NCBI GenBank assembly: GCA_903856295.1
Contig: CAIOBP010000249.1
Coordinates: 1 to 35,471 of the forward strand
Length of the DNA: 35,471 bases
Reading direction: 5' to 3'
Origin: an uncultured Rhodospirillales bacterium
Lineage (GTDB): Bacteria > Pseudomonadota > Alphaproteobacteria > Azospirillales > Azospirillaceae
A model generated the notes under the pieces. That model saw nothing but the letters and a program-made list of their open reading frames with translations, was not told the DNA's origin and made no database searches. Below are positions 16,553-24,749 of this stretch, piece after piece (within the stretch, counting starts at the first letter, position 1; each line of letters opens with the position of its first letter). The translations under genes were made by a program, and so were the position numbers.

Positions 16553-17802
16553 TCGGCTTTTCTCCCTGGTCCCGGCCGCGACTCCGGCCCCGGTTCCGGG
16601 CCGGCGCCCGAGGCGCTGGCGCTCTTGCCGGCGGCCTGATAGGTCCGGCCTTTCCATTGTCCGCCCCGGCCGCGCCAGTGGCGCACCGCCGAGGCCACGG
16701 TCATCAAGCTATACATAAAGCCGACCATCGGCAGCAACAGGGCCGCGGCGGCGGGCTTGCCGTAGAGCCGCAACGTCGGCTGATAGGCGCAGGCGAGCAG
16801 GCCCCAGGTGGCCAGTCCGAGCACCGCCGCCGGCCAGGAGTGATGAAGCGGCAGGGTCAGCACGGCCAGCGGCGCCACCAGATAGGTCAGAACCATGCCG
16901 AGCAGGGCGCCGAGCAGCAGCAGCGGCGAATAATGCAACTGCGTGTAGGCGGTGCGCGCGACCATGTCCCAGATTTCGCCGAAGCGGGTGTAGGGGCGCA
17001 GGCTGACCAGCCGGGTGGTCAGACCGAGCCAGAGCTTGCCCGGCCCGGCCTTGATCACGGCGCCGAGGGTGCAATCGTCGATCAGCGCCCCGCGGATGCG
17101 TTCGATGCCGCCGGCTTTGACCAGGGCGTCGCGGCGCACCAGGATGCAGCCGCCCGCCGCCGCCGCCATCCGGTGGCCGGGAGTGTTGACCCACGGAAAC
17201 GGGTAAAGCTTCTGGAAGAAGAACACGAAGGCCGGAATCAGCAGCCCGGCCCAGAAGCCGCTATGGTCGAGCAGCACCATCAGCGACACCAGATCCAGTT
17301 TTTCCGCTTCGGCCTTGGCCACCAGCCGGCTGATGCTGCCGGAATCGTGGTGGATGTCGGCGTCGGTCAGCAGCAGATAGCGGGCGGCGGGGGAGAGCTT
17401 GGCCGCCTTGGCCACCCCTTCCGAGACCGCCCACAGCTTGCCCGACCAACCGGGCGGCAGCGGCCGGGCGCCGGTGATGGTCAGGCGGCGGGCGGCGCCG
17501 GATTCGTCGGCCACCCGCTCGGCGGTGGCGCGGGTGCCGTCGTCGCTGTGGTCGTCGACCAGCACCACCCGGAACGGGCCGTGATAGTTCTGGCACAGCA
17601 GCGACTTGAGGCTCTGGCCGATCACCGCCGCCTCGTTGCGCGCTGGCACCACCACCACCACCTCGGGCGAGAGGGCCGAGGTCGGGCCGGCATCCTGGTT
17701 CAGCACCTGATCGCACCGCCAGAAGCGGCCGTGCAGCAGCACCAGATACAGCCAGATCACCAGCGACAGCGCCGGGACCGCGATCAGGGCTGCGGTCATC
17801 AC
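16549..17802 (-). CDS. hpnB: Hopanoid-cluster glycosyltransferase (HpnB type)
   Basis: This is a membrane-bound family 2 glycosyltransferase. The 417-residue product has an N-terminal anchor, then VVVPARNEAAVIGQSL and VDDHSDDGT (nucleotide-sugar binding) and the DxD-type TDADIHHD. RGALIDDCTLG lies at the acceptor/catalytic site, and three or more C-terminal membrane helices follow. This matches the hopene-associated glycosyltransferase HpnB, whose exact sugar and acceptor are not established. The Gly/Pro/Glu-rich tail (last about 25 residues) looks disordered. It overlaps the neighbours on both sides by four bases, tying it to the squalene genes. Confidence 0.86.
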   Translation of the reverse strand: MMTAALIAVPALSLVIWLYLVLLHGRFWRCDQVLNQDAGPTSALSPEVVVVVPARNEAAVIGQSLKSLLCQNYHGPFRVVLVDDHSDDGTRATAERVADESGAARRLTITGARPLPPGWSGKLWAVSEGVAKAAKLSPAARYLLLTDADIHHDSGSISRLVAKAEAEKLDLVSLMVLLDHSGFWAGLLIPAFVFFFQKLYPFPWVNTPGHRMAAAAGGCILVRRDALVKAGGIERIRGALIDDCTLGAVIKAGPGKLWLGLTTRLVSLRPYTRFGEIWDMVARTAYTQLHYSPLLLLGALLGMVLTYLVAPLAVLTLPLHHSWPAAVLGLATWGLLACAYQPTLRLYGKPAAAALLLPMVGFMYSLMTVASAVRHWRGRGGQWKGRTYQAAGKSASASGAGPEPGPESRPGPGRKAE

Positions 17803-18161
17803 AGCTCCTTGACCGGCAGGAGCGGGTCGGGGCCGGAGCGCTTCAGCGATTTCAGGTAGTCGCGGACGATCATCACCGTCGGACCGATCAGGAAGCCCAG
17901 CGAGCAGCCGGTGGAGATATAAGGTACCGAGGCGATGACCGAAAATCCCGAGAGGGTCATGACGCCGGTGATGGCGCCGAAGGCGGCGCCGATCATGCAG
18001 CCGCCGACCATGAACTTATCGAGATTGTAATGGTACTCGATGGTGTGAATCTGATCGTCGGTCAGGGGCCGGGTCTGGGCGGCCGCAGGCAGGCTGGTGG
18101 CCAGCAGCAGGGCGAGGGCGGCGATCGCGGCGGTGATGGGTTTCCGGAGGCGGAAGAACAT
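17799..18161 (-). CDS. Small membrane protein of the hopanoid cluster, unknown function
   Basis: The 120-residue product starts MFFRLRKPITAAIAALALLL, a signal peptide ending near AAAQT. A short polar helix (TDDQIHTIEYHYNLDKFMVGG) follows, then two glycine-rich membrane helices with Cys in each (GGCMIGAAFGAITG and STGCSLGFLIGPTVMIV), and a basic tail. I do not recognise the family. The first gene of the hpn block, it overlaps hpnB as ATGA, so a role in hopanoid handling or membrane assembly is a context-based inference. A GTG at 18209 would add 16 residues, but the signal peptide favours the ATG at 18161. Confidence 0.75.
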   Translation of the reverse strand: MFFRLRKPITAAIAALALLLATSLPAAAQTRPLTDDQIHTIEYHYNLDKFMVGGCMIGAAFGAITGVMTLSGFSVIASVPYISTGCSLGFLIGPTVMIVRDYLKSLKRSGPDPLLPVKEL

Positions 18162-18303
18162 CGGGGCACAAGGTCCTGTCGGCGGGAGGTCCTGCTTGAT
18201 TAACACCACTCTAGCACGACTTGGTCCCGTGGGCGAGTGGGGCTGTTGAACGGCCGGCGCGCATCGGCGGCGGACATTATGGTCCGGTGCATCCGGCGCT
18301 TCG

Positions 18304-18334
18304 TATGAAACATTTCATGGTATGAAACATTTCA
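18304..18334 (+). promoter_or_regulatory. Two identical tandem dyads upstream of the epimerase
   Basis: TATGAAACATTTCA occurs twice (18304-18317 and 18321-18334), separated by TGG, a 17-base period. Each copy is itself a dyad, TGAAA-CA-TTTCA. The second abuts a GTG and ends 30 bases before the ATG of the epimerase. Paired identical dyads of this kind are typical operators for a dimeric repressor. The regulator is not encoded in this window; RpiR/MurR-type regulators of cell-wall recycling are one candidate, by inference only. Confidence 0.65.
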
Positions 18335-18364
18335 GTGCCCTCCCGCCATGGAAACCGACCGCCG

Positions 18365-19351
18365 ATGCCGCGTAGCCTGACTATCCGCCGCGACTCCTTT
18401 CCCATTCGCGGCTCGTTCCGGATTTCCCGCGGCGCCAAGACGGCGGCCGAGGTGGTGGTGGCGGAAATTCGCGATGGCGCGGTGCTCGGGCGCGGCGAAT
18501 GCGTGCCCTATGGCCGTTATGGCGAGACTCTGGACGGCGTCGTGGCGGCCCTGGAGGCGATTGCGCCGGCGGTGGCGGCGGGACTCGGGCGCGAGGAGTT
18601 GGAGCGCGCCATGCCGGCCGGCGCCGCCCGCAACGCCCTCGATTGCGCGTTCTGGGACCTGGAGGCCAAGCTGAGCGGTATCCCGGCCTGGCGGCTGGCG
18701 GGACTCGGGGCGGCGCCGGGGCCGGTGATCACGGCCTATACCCTCAGCCTCGATACGCCCGAGGCGATGGCGCGGGCGGCGCGGGCGGCGGCCGAGCGGC
18801 CGCTGCTGAAACTCAAGCTGACCGGCGACGGCGATCTGGAGCGGGTGCGGGCGGTGCGGCGGGCGGTGCCGGCGGCGCGCCTGATCGCCGACGCCAACGA
18901 GGGCTGGAGTCTCGATCAACTTCGGCGCTTCGCGCCCGAAATGGCCGATCTCGGAGTCGAGCTGATCGAACAGCCGCTGCCGGCGGGCGCCGACGGGGCT
19001 TTGGCCGGATTCGCCTGCCCGGTGCCGCTGGGCGCCGACGAATCGTGTCACGGTCGCGAGGGGCTGGAGGCGCTGAAGGGGCGCTATCAGGTGCTCAACA
19101 TCAAGCTCGACAAGACCGGCGGCCTGACCGGAGCCCTCGCCCTGAAACGGGCCGCCGAGGCCGCCGGGTTCGGGGTGATGGTCGGCTGCATGGTGGCTAC
19201 CTCTCTCGCCATGGCTCCGGCGATGCTGGTCGCCCAGGGCGCGCGGCTGGTGGATCTCGATGGTCCGTTGCTGCTCGCGGTCGACCGCGAGCCGGGTTTG
19301 CGCTACGAAGGCGCGGTGGTTCACCCGCCGGAGCCCCCGTTATGGGGATAA
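18365..19351 (+). CDS. L-Ala-D/L-Glu epimerase (dipeptide epimerase, enolase superfamily)
   Basis: The enzyme interconverts L-Ala-D-Glu and L-Ala-L-Glu during recycling of murein peptides. The 328-residue product has the enolase-superfamily capping domain (about 1-115), then a barrel. The barrel carries the KxK catalytic lysine motif LKLKLTGD, metal ligands in DANEGW, IEQPLP and GADES, and the second lysine in NIKLDKTGGL. It ends with GCMVATSLAMAP. These fit the YcjG/YkfB branch rather than muconate-lactonizing enzymes. The ATG at 18365 is used; a GTG ten codons upstream is possible. The tandem dyads just before it suggest specific repression. Confidence 0.9.
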   Translation: MPRSLTIRRDSFPIRGSFRISRGAKTAAEVVVAEIRDGAVLGRGECVPYGRYGETLDGVVAALEAIAPAVAAGLGREELERAMPAGAARNALDCAFWDLEAKLSGIPAWRLAGLGAAPGPVITAYTLSLDTPEAMARAARAAAERPLLKLKLTGDGDLERVRAVRRAVPAARLIADANEGWSLDQLRRFAPEMADLGVELIEQPLPAGADGALAGFACPVPLGADESCHGREGLEALKGRYQVLNIKLDKTGGLTGALALKRAAEAAGFGVMVGCMVATSLAMAPAMLVAQGARLVDLDGPLLLAVDREPGLRYEGAVVHPPEPPLWG

Positions 19352-19470
19352 ATTTGCTTCGGACGCGAATTGGAGGCTCCCACGGCGCTTTCGGTCGGAG
19401 GCGAGCCGGAGTATAAGGCTTTAACGATACGGTGGTGGCGAAGCCGCCGCTGAAGGGGGCGAAGGAACTC

Positions 19471-21459
19471 GTGGCGCGAAAGACGGGGAGCACGACCGGA
19501 CTGGCTGGCTGGCGCGGAGGAGTCCGCGCGGCGGTTGCGCTGGCCGCGCTGATAGTGCTGCTTGCGCTGGTCGCGCCGCCGGCTCCGGCCAGTGAACTCG
19601 CGCCGCTGCCCGACGATCTCGGCGCCACCTTCGCTCAGATGCAACTGGCGGTGATCGACCGGCTCGGCCAGGGTGACGATCATGGCGAGGAGGGCGACGC
19701 CGCCCGGGTTTCCCAGCCCTATCAGCGCCTGGGCGCCCGGCTGGCGGCCTTGGCCGAGCAGCGCGGCGGCGACGAGCGCCAGCGTCTCGACGAGGCCCGT
19801 CAGCGGTTGCAAAGCTACTGGCAGGGCTACAAGCGGGTGCAGGACCTGCGCCGGCAGCGCGATCGCCTCAACGAGAACAGCTTGCAGCCGATCGCCATGG
19901 ATTTGCGCATGCGGTTGCAGCGGATCATGTACGCCAGCAAGCCGGCCGAGGCGGCGGTCGCGGGCGACGCGGTGATCAGTCTGCTGCTGGTTCAGCAATC
20001 GATCGAGCGCTTCATCGCCCGCCACGATCCCCGCGACTCCGAGCGGGCGCGCCAGGACCTTGAGCAGGTGCGCAACCGGCTCGGCGAAGTCGGCAAGCAG
20101 CAACTCGACGCCGGCGTCCGGGCGGCGCTGAGCGAGGTCAATGGGCTGGTGCGCAGCTTCGGTCTGAGCATCGAGCAGTTGGATGCCGTGGTCGTCGACG
20201 AGGCGCGAATCGCCGCCGAGGTGCTCGAGCGCGGCGGTGAGGAGTTGAAAGCGTTGCTGGGATCGCCGGCGGACCGGGCCAATGAGCCGCCCCCGGCTCC
20301 CGAATGGCCGCGCATGGTGGTGGCGGCGCTGGCTTTGCTCGTTATCGGGGTCATCGTCGGTTGGGTGCTGTCGAGCCGCCGCCGGACGCCGCCGCCCCGG
20401 ACCGATTACCGCGCGCTTTACCGCAAGCAGACGCCGAAGCTGGCCCTGGCCCTCGAGTCCAGGTCCGCGGTGCCGGCCGAGGTCGAACCGGAGCCGGCAT
20501 CCGCGCCGGCTGTGGCGCTGGTGGCCGAGGGTCAGCCCCAGCTTTCGCTGGCGCACACTCCGGGCGTCACCGACTGGCTGGCCGGCATGGGGCGGACGGT
20601 GGCGACGCTGCACGCCTCGGGCACCGAATTGGTTCGGGCGCGCGAGGAGGCGGAGAAGGTTCAGGCCGAACTGCGCCGCGCCGTGGAGGCCGCCGAGAGT
20701 CGCAGCCGGGCCATGAGCGGCTTCCTCGGGCACATGGGCGAGCATCTCGAAGGGCCGCTGTCGGCGATCATCCGCTTCGGCGATCAGTTGCTGGGTGAAC
20801 TCGACCGTCACGGCGTCGCGCAGTTGACCGTCGATGTCGAGCGCATTCAGTGGTCGGGCGAGCAGGTGCTGCGCACCGTCGAGGCCCTGCGCACCCTGGC
20901 GCTGATCCAGGCCGGCGCGCTCACCGTCAGCGCCGAGGACTTTCTGGTCGAGCATCTGGTTGCCGAGATGCGGGAGCGGCTGCGCATGCTCACCGGCCTT
21001 TATGGCAACCGCCTCGCCATTCAGGCGGCTCCGGGAATCGGGCGGATGCACAGCGATCTCGGCAAGATTCGCTCGGCGCTGCTGCACCTGATGGAAAACG
21101 CCTGCAAATTCACCGAAAACGGCGACGTCACCCTGACCGTGGTGCGTTTGGACGAGGACGGCCATTCCCGGGTGCGGTTCACGGTTTCGGATACCGGGGT
21201 CGGCATCGCGCCCGAGCATCTGCGGCGCATCTTCGATCCCTTCGTCAGTTTCAGCGGTCCCCGCGCCCCCGGCGCCGGTTTGGGCCTGACCCTGGTGCAC
21301 AATTTCGCCGAGCGCCTGGGCGGCACCGTCGCGGTCGAGAGCACTCTCGGCAGTGGTTCGGTCTTCGTGCTCACCCTGCCGTCCGAACTCCCCGAGGTCG
21401 GCGCCGAATTCTATCCCCCCGAAGCGCCGCTCCAGCAACTGGCCGCGTCGGCCGGGTGA
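19471..21459 (+). CDS. Membrane sensor histidine kinase with reversed H-box (EH instead of HE)
   Basis: The 662-residue product has a signal/first membrane helix (about 15-38) and a helical periplasmic region rich in charged coils (about 45-280). A second membrane helix (about 285-306) and a Pro/Ala-rich linker follow. The dimerisation/H-box is FLGHMGEHLEGPLSAIIRF, and the ATPase domain is complete: N-box ENACKFT, G1 DTGVGIAP, F box IFDPF, G2 GAGLGLTL. In the usual pattern FLANMSHELRTPLNAI the acceptor His aligns with E424 here, and the following Glu with H425. Phosphotransfer may therefore be altered or lost. No response regulator is adjacent. GTG at 19471 has GAAGGAA upstream; GTG at 19432 is the alternative. 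Confidence 0.88.
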   Translation: MARKTGSTTGLAGWRGGVRAAVALAALIVLLALVAPPAPASELAPLPDDLGATFAQMQLAVIDRLGQGDDHGEEGDAARVSQPYQRLGARLAALAEQRGGDERQRLDEARQRLQSYWQGYKRVQDLRRQRDRLNENSLQPIAMDLRMRLQRIMYASKPAEAAVAGDAVISLLLVQQSIERFIARHDPRDSERARQDLEQVRNRLGEVGKQQLDAGVRAALSEVNGLVRSFGLSIEQLDAVVVDEARIAAEVLERGGEELKALLGSPADRANEPPPAPEWPRMVVAALALLVIGVIVGWVLSSRRRTPPPRTDYRALYRKQTPKLALALESRSAVPAEVEPEPASAPAVALVAEGQPQLSLAHTPGVTDWLAGMGRTVATLHASGTELVRAREEAEKVQAELRRAVEAAESRSRAMSGFLGHMGEHLEGPLSAIIRFGDQLLGELDRHGVAQLTVDVERIQWSGEQVLRTVEALRTLALIQAGALTVSAEDFLVEHLVAEMRERLRMLTGLYGNRLAIQAAPGIGRMHSDLGKIRSALLHLMENACKFTENGDVTLTVVRLDEDGHSRVRFTVSDTGVGIAPEHLRRIFDPFVSFSGPRAPGAGLGLTLVHNFAERLGGTVAVESTLGSGSVFVLTLPSELPEVGAEFYPPEAPLQQLAASAG

Positions 21460-21488
21460 GTTCAGGGAAAGCGGGCGGTCGCCTTCGG

Positions 21489-22112
21489 TCACGGTAACTC
21501 GGGCGTGCCCGTATCGGCTTGGGCCTGCTCGATTTTATCGACCGAAAAGCCTTGTGACTGGGCGTACTTCTGTCTGAGCACGAGGAGTGCGAAGGCATTC
21601 GAGTCGGCCCAGACTTCAACGATTTGAGTTTTTGCCCAGGACTCATCATACAATTGATGGGACGTGCCGTTGTTGAGGCATTCCTTAACGTAAACGTTGG
21701 TGACCAAGGCCCGGAAGCACCGGGTGCCTTTGACGGGCTGTCCGATCGTCCTGACCCTGCGGCTTTGCAAGTCCTGGATTTCTTTTCGCTTATTTGTCAT
21801 CTGGCCTTGGACTGTCGAGATTTTTTCAATCTCTTCATCAATCAGTTCGACGTCATTGGTCAGCCTGGCATGCCGTTCACCAAATTTCTTGATAACCGTC
21901 AATCTGCGCTCAAGGATATCCTTGTGGTCACGAAATTCGGTCCGGAGGGATGTTCTGATCTCCCAGAGGTACACCACGATTTCGGAGAAAACGAAGCCGG
22001 TGATACTTGCGCAAACCGCAAGAACAAAAATTTCAAGCATATCGTGGACAGTGGATATGCCCATGATTTCGAGGGTACTCGATGTGGTTGTTACGGTCTC
22101 TTGCAGCGACAT
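21489..22112 (-). CDS. Membrane-anchored coiled-coil protein, unknown function (pair member 2)
   Basis: The 207-residue product has one or two membrane passes near the N-terminus (MLEIFVLAVCASITGFVFSE), a coiled coil (about 65-120, DILERRLTVIKKFGERHARL) and a C-terminal alpha/beta-looking domain with IVEVWADSNAFALLVL and GFSVDKI. I do not recognise the family. GC content is visibly lower than in the flanking genes. The start was set at 22112 because ACAGGA precedes it; a TTG at 22163 would overlap the upstream gene by 11 bases. It shares membrane-coil-domain architecture and C-terminal pattern with the gene before it, suggesting tandem paralogues. Confidence 0.7.
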   Translation of the reverse strand: MSLQETVTTTSSTLEIMGISTVHDMLEIFVLAVCASITGFVFSEIVVYLWEIRTSLRTEFRDHKDILERRLTVIKKFGERHARLTNDVELIDEEIEKISTVQGQMTNKRKEIQDLQSRRVRTIGQPVKGTRCFRALVTNVYVKECLNNGTSHQLYDESWAKTQIVEVWADSNAFALLVLRQKYAQSQGFSVDKIEQAQADTGTPELP

Positions 22113-22152
22113 TATCATTCCTGTGATCAAGCGGGGGGTGTTGCCTTTAATT

Positions 22153-22674
22153 TTATGTGTCAATATTGAGCGAGGCGATGATGAAACCTTTTTCCCGTGG
22201 GTATATGGTGTTTATTTTGTCGACGGCCCGTTGCTGGTCGACGGCCCAGACAATGAAACGGCGGCCGACTCTCCAGTGCAGGTTGTAGTCGTCATTTGCT
22301 TCTGGAAGGATGGTTTCTCGAAAATTGGGGTGGTTGATAACGGCAATCCAACTAATGTCATGCTTTGTTTTGCGGTCATCGAGAACATGAACCCGACAAT
22401 CAATGCTCGTTGCTGTTTTTATCAGAGAACTGATTTCCTCGCATCGAACATAAATCCGGTCTCTTATCGAACGCTTGCTCCGATACAGGCGGTGCAAGTT
22501 GAGAGTTCCACGGGCAAGTCCTCTGATATAGGAAGATTGAGTTTTTACCGCGACGATCGCTTTTTCGAGCCGGCTTTTCAAGCTGTCCGCCACGCCGATT
22601 TTCTTGCGAAAATTGACAACAAAAACAACCGAGAAGATAAGGGTCAGGAATGCGAGGTGAAGCTGATTGGTCAT
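22153..22674 (-). CDS. Membrane-anchored protein, unknown function (pair member 1)
   Basis: The 173-residue product has an N-terminal membrane helix (LHLAFLTLIFSVVFVVNF), a basic helical segment (about 28-85) and a C-terminal domain with DISWIAVINH and RFIVWAVDQQRAVDKI followed by YPREKGF. The pattern W...VWA...A...Y...GF matches that of the next gene, so the two are probably paralogues. No known family was recognised. Codon use and GC are unlike the neighbourhood, consistent with transfer. The ATG at 22674 has only a weak ribosome-binding site. The two genes lie between a kinase and an L,D-transpeptidase that are both typical of the host. Confidence 0.7.
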   Translation of the reverse strand: MTNQLHLAFLTLIFSVVFVVNFRKKIGVADSLKSRLEKAIVAVKTQSSYIRGLARGTLNLHRLYRSKRSIRDRIYVRCEEISSLIKTATSIDCRVHVLDDRKTKHDISWIAVINHPNFRETILPEANDDYNLHWRVGRRFIVWAVDQQRAVDKINTIYPREKGFIIASLNIDT

Positions 22675-22890
22675 GTTGCCATTTTGCTCACAAACATTGC
22701 GCCTTCACGGATCGACAATATGGATTCTCTGACAATAAAGGTGAGATGTTTCTGTCTGATGTTTTGTTGGTGTCATGCGCTCTTCACCGGTCCCCCGAGC
22801 GGGAGACTTGCGATGGTAACAACATTACCGTATCGAAGATCGCTTCGTATTGCAACGACTGAGCATCGGCGGCCCTGCCCAGGGCCCGAG

Positions 22891-22917
22891 GGTGACGGGT
22901 GATGCCAACCCGTCACC
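22891..22917. terminator. Perfect 10-bp stem, 7-base loop
   Basis: GGTGACGGGT (22891-22900) pairs perfectly with ACCCGTCACC (22908-22917) across the loop GATGCCA. There is no T-run on either side, so it may be a terminator or mRNA-end structure behind the L,D-transpeptidase, or a boundary element of the low-GC block. The strand is undecided. Confidence 0.4.
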
Positions 22918-22982
22918 AGCATCAGAGCGTTCGCGAAGTCTCGGCCAAACCAAACTCTTGCCAGTGCAAGCCATTACCCCCG

Positions 22983-23009
22983 CGCCATCGCTCCGACAAA
23001 CCGATGGCG
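22983..23009 (-). terminator. Hairpin behind the L,D-transpeptidase
   Basis: CGCCATCG (22983-22990) and CGATGGCG (23002-23009) form an 8-bp stem, about 12 bases past the stop of the minus-strand gene. On that strand it is followed by CGGGGGTAATGG rather than a T-run, so termination is only suggested by position. Confidence 0.4.
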
Positions 23010-23020
23010 GGAGTTGCCGG

Positions 23021-24445
23021 TCAATACAACCCCCAGCCGCAGCCTTCGGAGCACTGGGCGTGACCAACCTGATCCTGCCGGCCGGAGGCGTCGGATGATG
23101 CCACCTGTTGAGGAGCGGAGGAGCTTGGCATGTAGTCCATCAGGCTGGAGAGCAGGCCTTCGAAGAAGCCGACCTCACGCGCCTTGGGGGCCGGAGCGGC
23201 GACTGAGGGCGGGGCGGCGGATTGGCTGACGAACAGCTGTTTCGGTTGCGCGATCTTGACGGTTTGCATCAGCCGGGGCGCCGAACTCAGCAGCCTCGCG
23301 TTGAGATCGTAAATGTCCTTATTGATACGGACGGCACTGCCATCATCGACGATCGCCTGCCAGTAGACGATGTACACCGGCAGGGGGTGGTGGATGGTGA
23401 CGAACTGGGTTCGCCCGGAATCGAGGGCGCGCTCGATGCGGTCACCGTTCCAGCCTTCGCGGCCGAGCAGGGTGTCGGCGAGCTGGCGCGGCTCGGCCAG
23501 ACGCACGCAGCCCGAACTCAGCGCCCGCCCCTGGCGCAGGAACACCGAGTGATCATTGGTGTCATGCATGTAGATGCTCTGACCGTTGGTCAGATTGAAC
23601 TTGAACCGTCCGAGGGCGTTATTGTCGCCCGGCGACTGCATGATGCGGATGCGGTCGGGAGTGACGGCGGTCCAGTCGACGGTCGCGGGGTCGACCTCGA
23701 CATGATCGAGCCAGATCGTCGCGTTGCTGATGCCGGGATGCCCGGTTTTGCGCAGTGACGGCAGCTTGTCCTGGGCCAGAACCGTGGTCGGCGCGGTCCA
23801 GGTCGGGTTGATCACGACGTCGGTCACCCGGTCGGTCAGCAGCGGAGTCGGGCGCGAGGGCCGCCCAACCGCCGCCCGCATCGACATCGCCACCGTCGAG
23901 CCGCGAATCAGGTAGGCGGTCTGGGAGGGAATGTTGACCAGGAAGAATTCCGAAGGCGCCTCGGCGGCCAGTTTCTGCATGCCGTCGAGCGTGGTCTTGA
24001 GCGCGACCACGGCGCTGGCGGGCGTCCGGTCGAGCGCCTCGATGGTGCTTTCGCCGGCCACGCCGTCGGCCAGAACGCCCACGCTCTGCTGGAAGGCCTC
24101 CACCGCGGTTTCCATCGCGGAATCGTAGACACCGTGATAGCCGTCGGCGGCGAGGAACCCCCGGGCCTTGAGCTGTGCCGCCAACCGGTTGACCCTGTCG
24201 CCCGTTGCCCCGGTCTTGATCGTCGTTCGCCCACCCACCGGCGGCGCGACGGGCGGTGCCGTCAGGTCGATCTGGGTCAATTTCCCGGCGACGGCCTGGG
24301 CCCAGCGCACGAGCACGGGCCGGGTATCCAGCGGGCGCGCCGGTTCAGCACTGGCGGTCTGGGCGGTCAAACCGAGGGCCACGGCGAGAACGCACCCGCA
24401 ATACGCGGGCAGGCCATTGAGTCGAGTCACGGCGGGGAATTTCAT
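23021..24445 (-). CDS. Periplasmic L,D-transpeptidase (YcbB/LdtD type)
   Basis: L,D-transpeptidases make 3-3 cross-links in peptidoglycan. The 474-residue product has a signal peptide (about 10-33) and a peptidoglycan-binding domain (about 78-137, GDRVNRLAAQLKARGFL and DGVAGESTIEAL). The YkuD catalytic domain carries H294, H299 and the nucleophile C313 in SSGCVRL. The order and size match the large YcbB branch, which has its binding domain before the catalytic one. A Cys-containing, Gly-rich tail (AQCSEGCGWGLY) is unusual. The gene stands alone on the minus strand, with gaps of over 300 bases on both sides. Confidence 0.92.
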   Translation of the reverse strand: MKFPAVTRLNGLPAYCGCVLAVALGLTAQTASAEPARPLDTRPVLVRWAQAVAGKLTQIDLTAPPVAPPVGGRTTIKTGATGDRVNRLAAQLKARGFLAADGYHGVYDSAMETAVEAFQQSVGVLADGVAGESTIEALDRTPASAVVALKTTLDGMQKLAAEAPSEFFLVNIPSQTAYLIRGSTVAMSMRAAVGRPSRPTPLLTDRVTDVVINPTWTAPTTVLAQDKLPSLRKTGHPGISNATIWLDHVEVDPATVDWTAVTPDRIRIMQSPGDNNALGRFKFNLTNGQSIYMHDTNDHSVFLRQGRALSSGCVRLAEPRQLADTLLGREGWNGDRIERALDSGRTQFVTIHHPLPVYIVYWQAIVDDGSAVRINKDIYDLNARLLSSAPRLMQTVKIAQPKQLFVSQSAAPPSVAAPAPKAREVGFFEGLLSSLMDYMPSSSAPQQVASSDASGRQDQVGHAQCSEGCGWGLY

Positions 24446-24749
24446 GGTGTCACTTAAAACAGCAGACGGGTCATTACTCTAACTGCAAACCATTGGCAGG
24501 GCTGTCAACGGTTGCTTTAATTTTGCCGGGTTCGCGCCCGGAACTGTGGCAAATCGGCCGGAACGACACCCCGTCCCAAGCAGCGCGCGGTTCGGGTTTT
24601 GTGGCGACGCAGCATGATAAGCCCTTGTCTGGGCGCCGGATTCCGACCAATCGGCCGCGCCGGCCGGGGAGCGGTCCCTCCGGGGCGGGGAGGGGCAAAA
24701 AGCGGGGGGGAGTCGGTACATCTGTCCCGACTCGTTACACCCTGGGAAA
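24446..24749. other. Intergenic region between the L,D-transpeptidase and rnfH
   Basis: No gene was found in these 304 bases; small open frames here have no recognisable content. The right part holds a hairpin behind rnfH (listed separately) and a G-rich run at 24703-24710. The left part, nearest the L,D-transpeptidase start, is AT-richer and should contain its promoter, but no clear -35/-10 pair was identified. Confidence 0.5.
24711..24732 (-). terminator. Possible terminator of the rnf operon
   Basis: On the minus strand AGTCGG and CCGACT form a 6-bp stem with a 10-base loop, starting 18 bases after the rnfH stop. It is followed by a C-run and then GCTTTTTG. The T-run is a little distant, so confidence is limited. 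Confidence 0.4.

Larger units (their letters stand above)
22675..23020. other. Intergenic region with several hairpins
   Basis: No gene was found in these 346 bases. Inverted repeats include GGTAA-5-TTACC (22815-22829), CGAAG-4-CTTCG (22834-22847), GGCCCT-4-AGGGCC (22871-22886), a 10-bp stem at 22891-22917 and an 8-bp stem at 22983-23009. The first two lie upstream of the unknown gene pair and could be operators; the last is close behind the L,D-transpeptidase stop. GC content steps up at about 22865, marking one edge of the low-GC block. Confidence 0.5.

Noticed and set aside
21489-22674. The low-GC gene pair as an insertion sequence or prophage remnant
   Set aside because: No transposase, integrase, terminal inverted repeats or target duplication could be seen at the edges.
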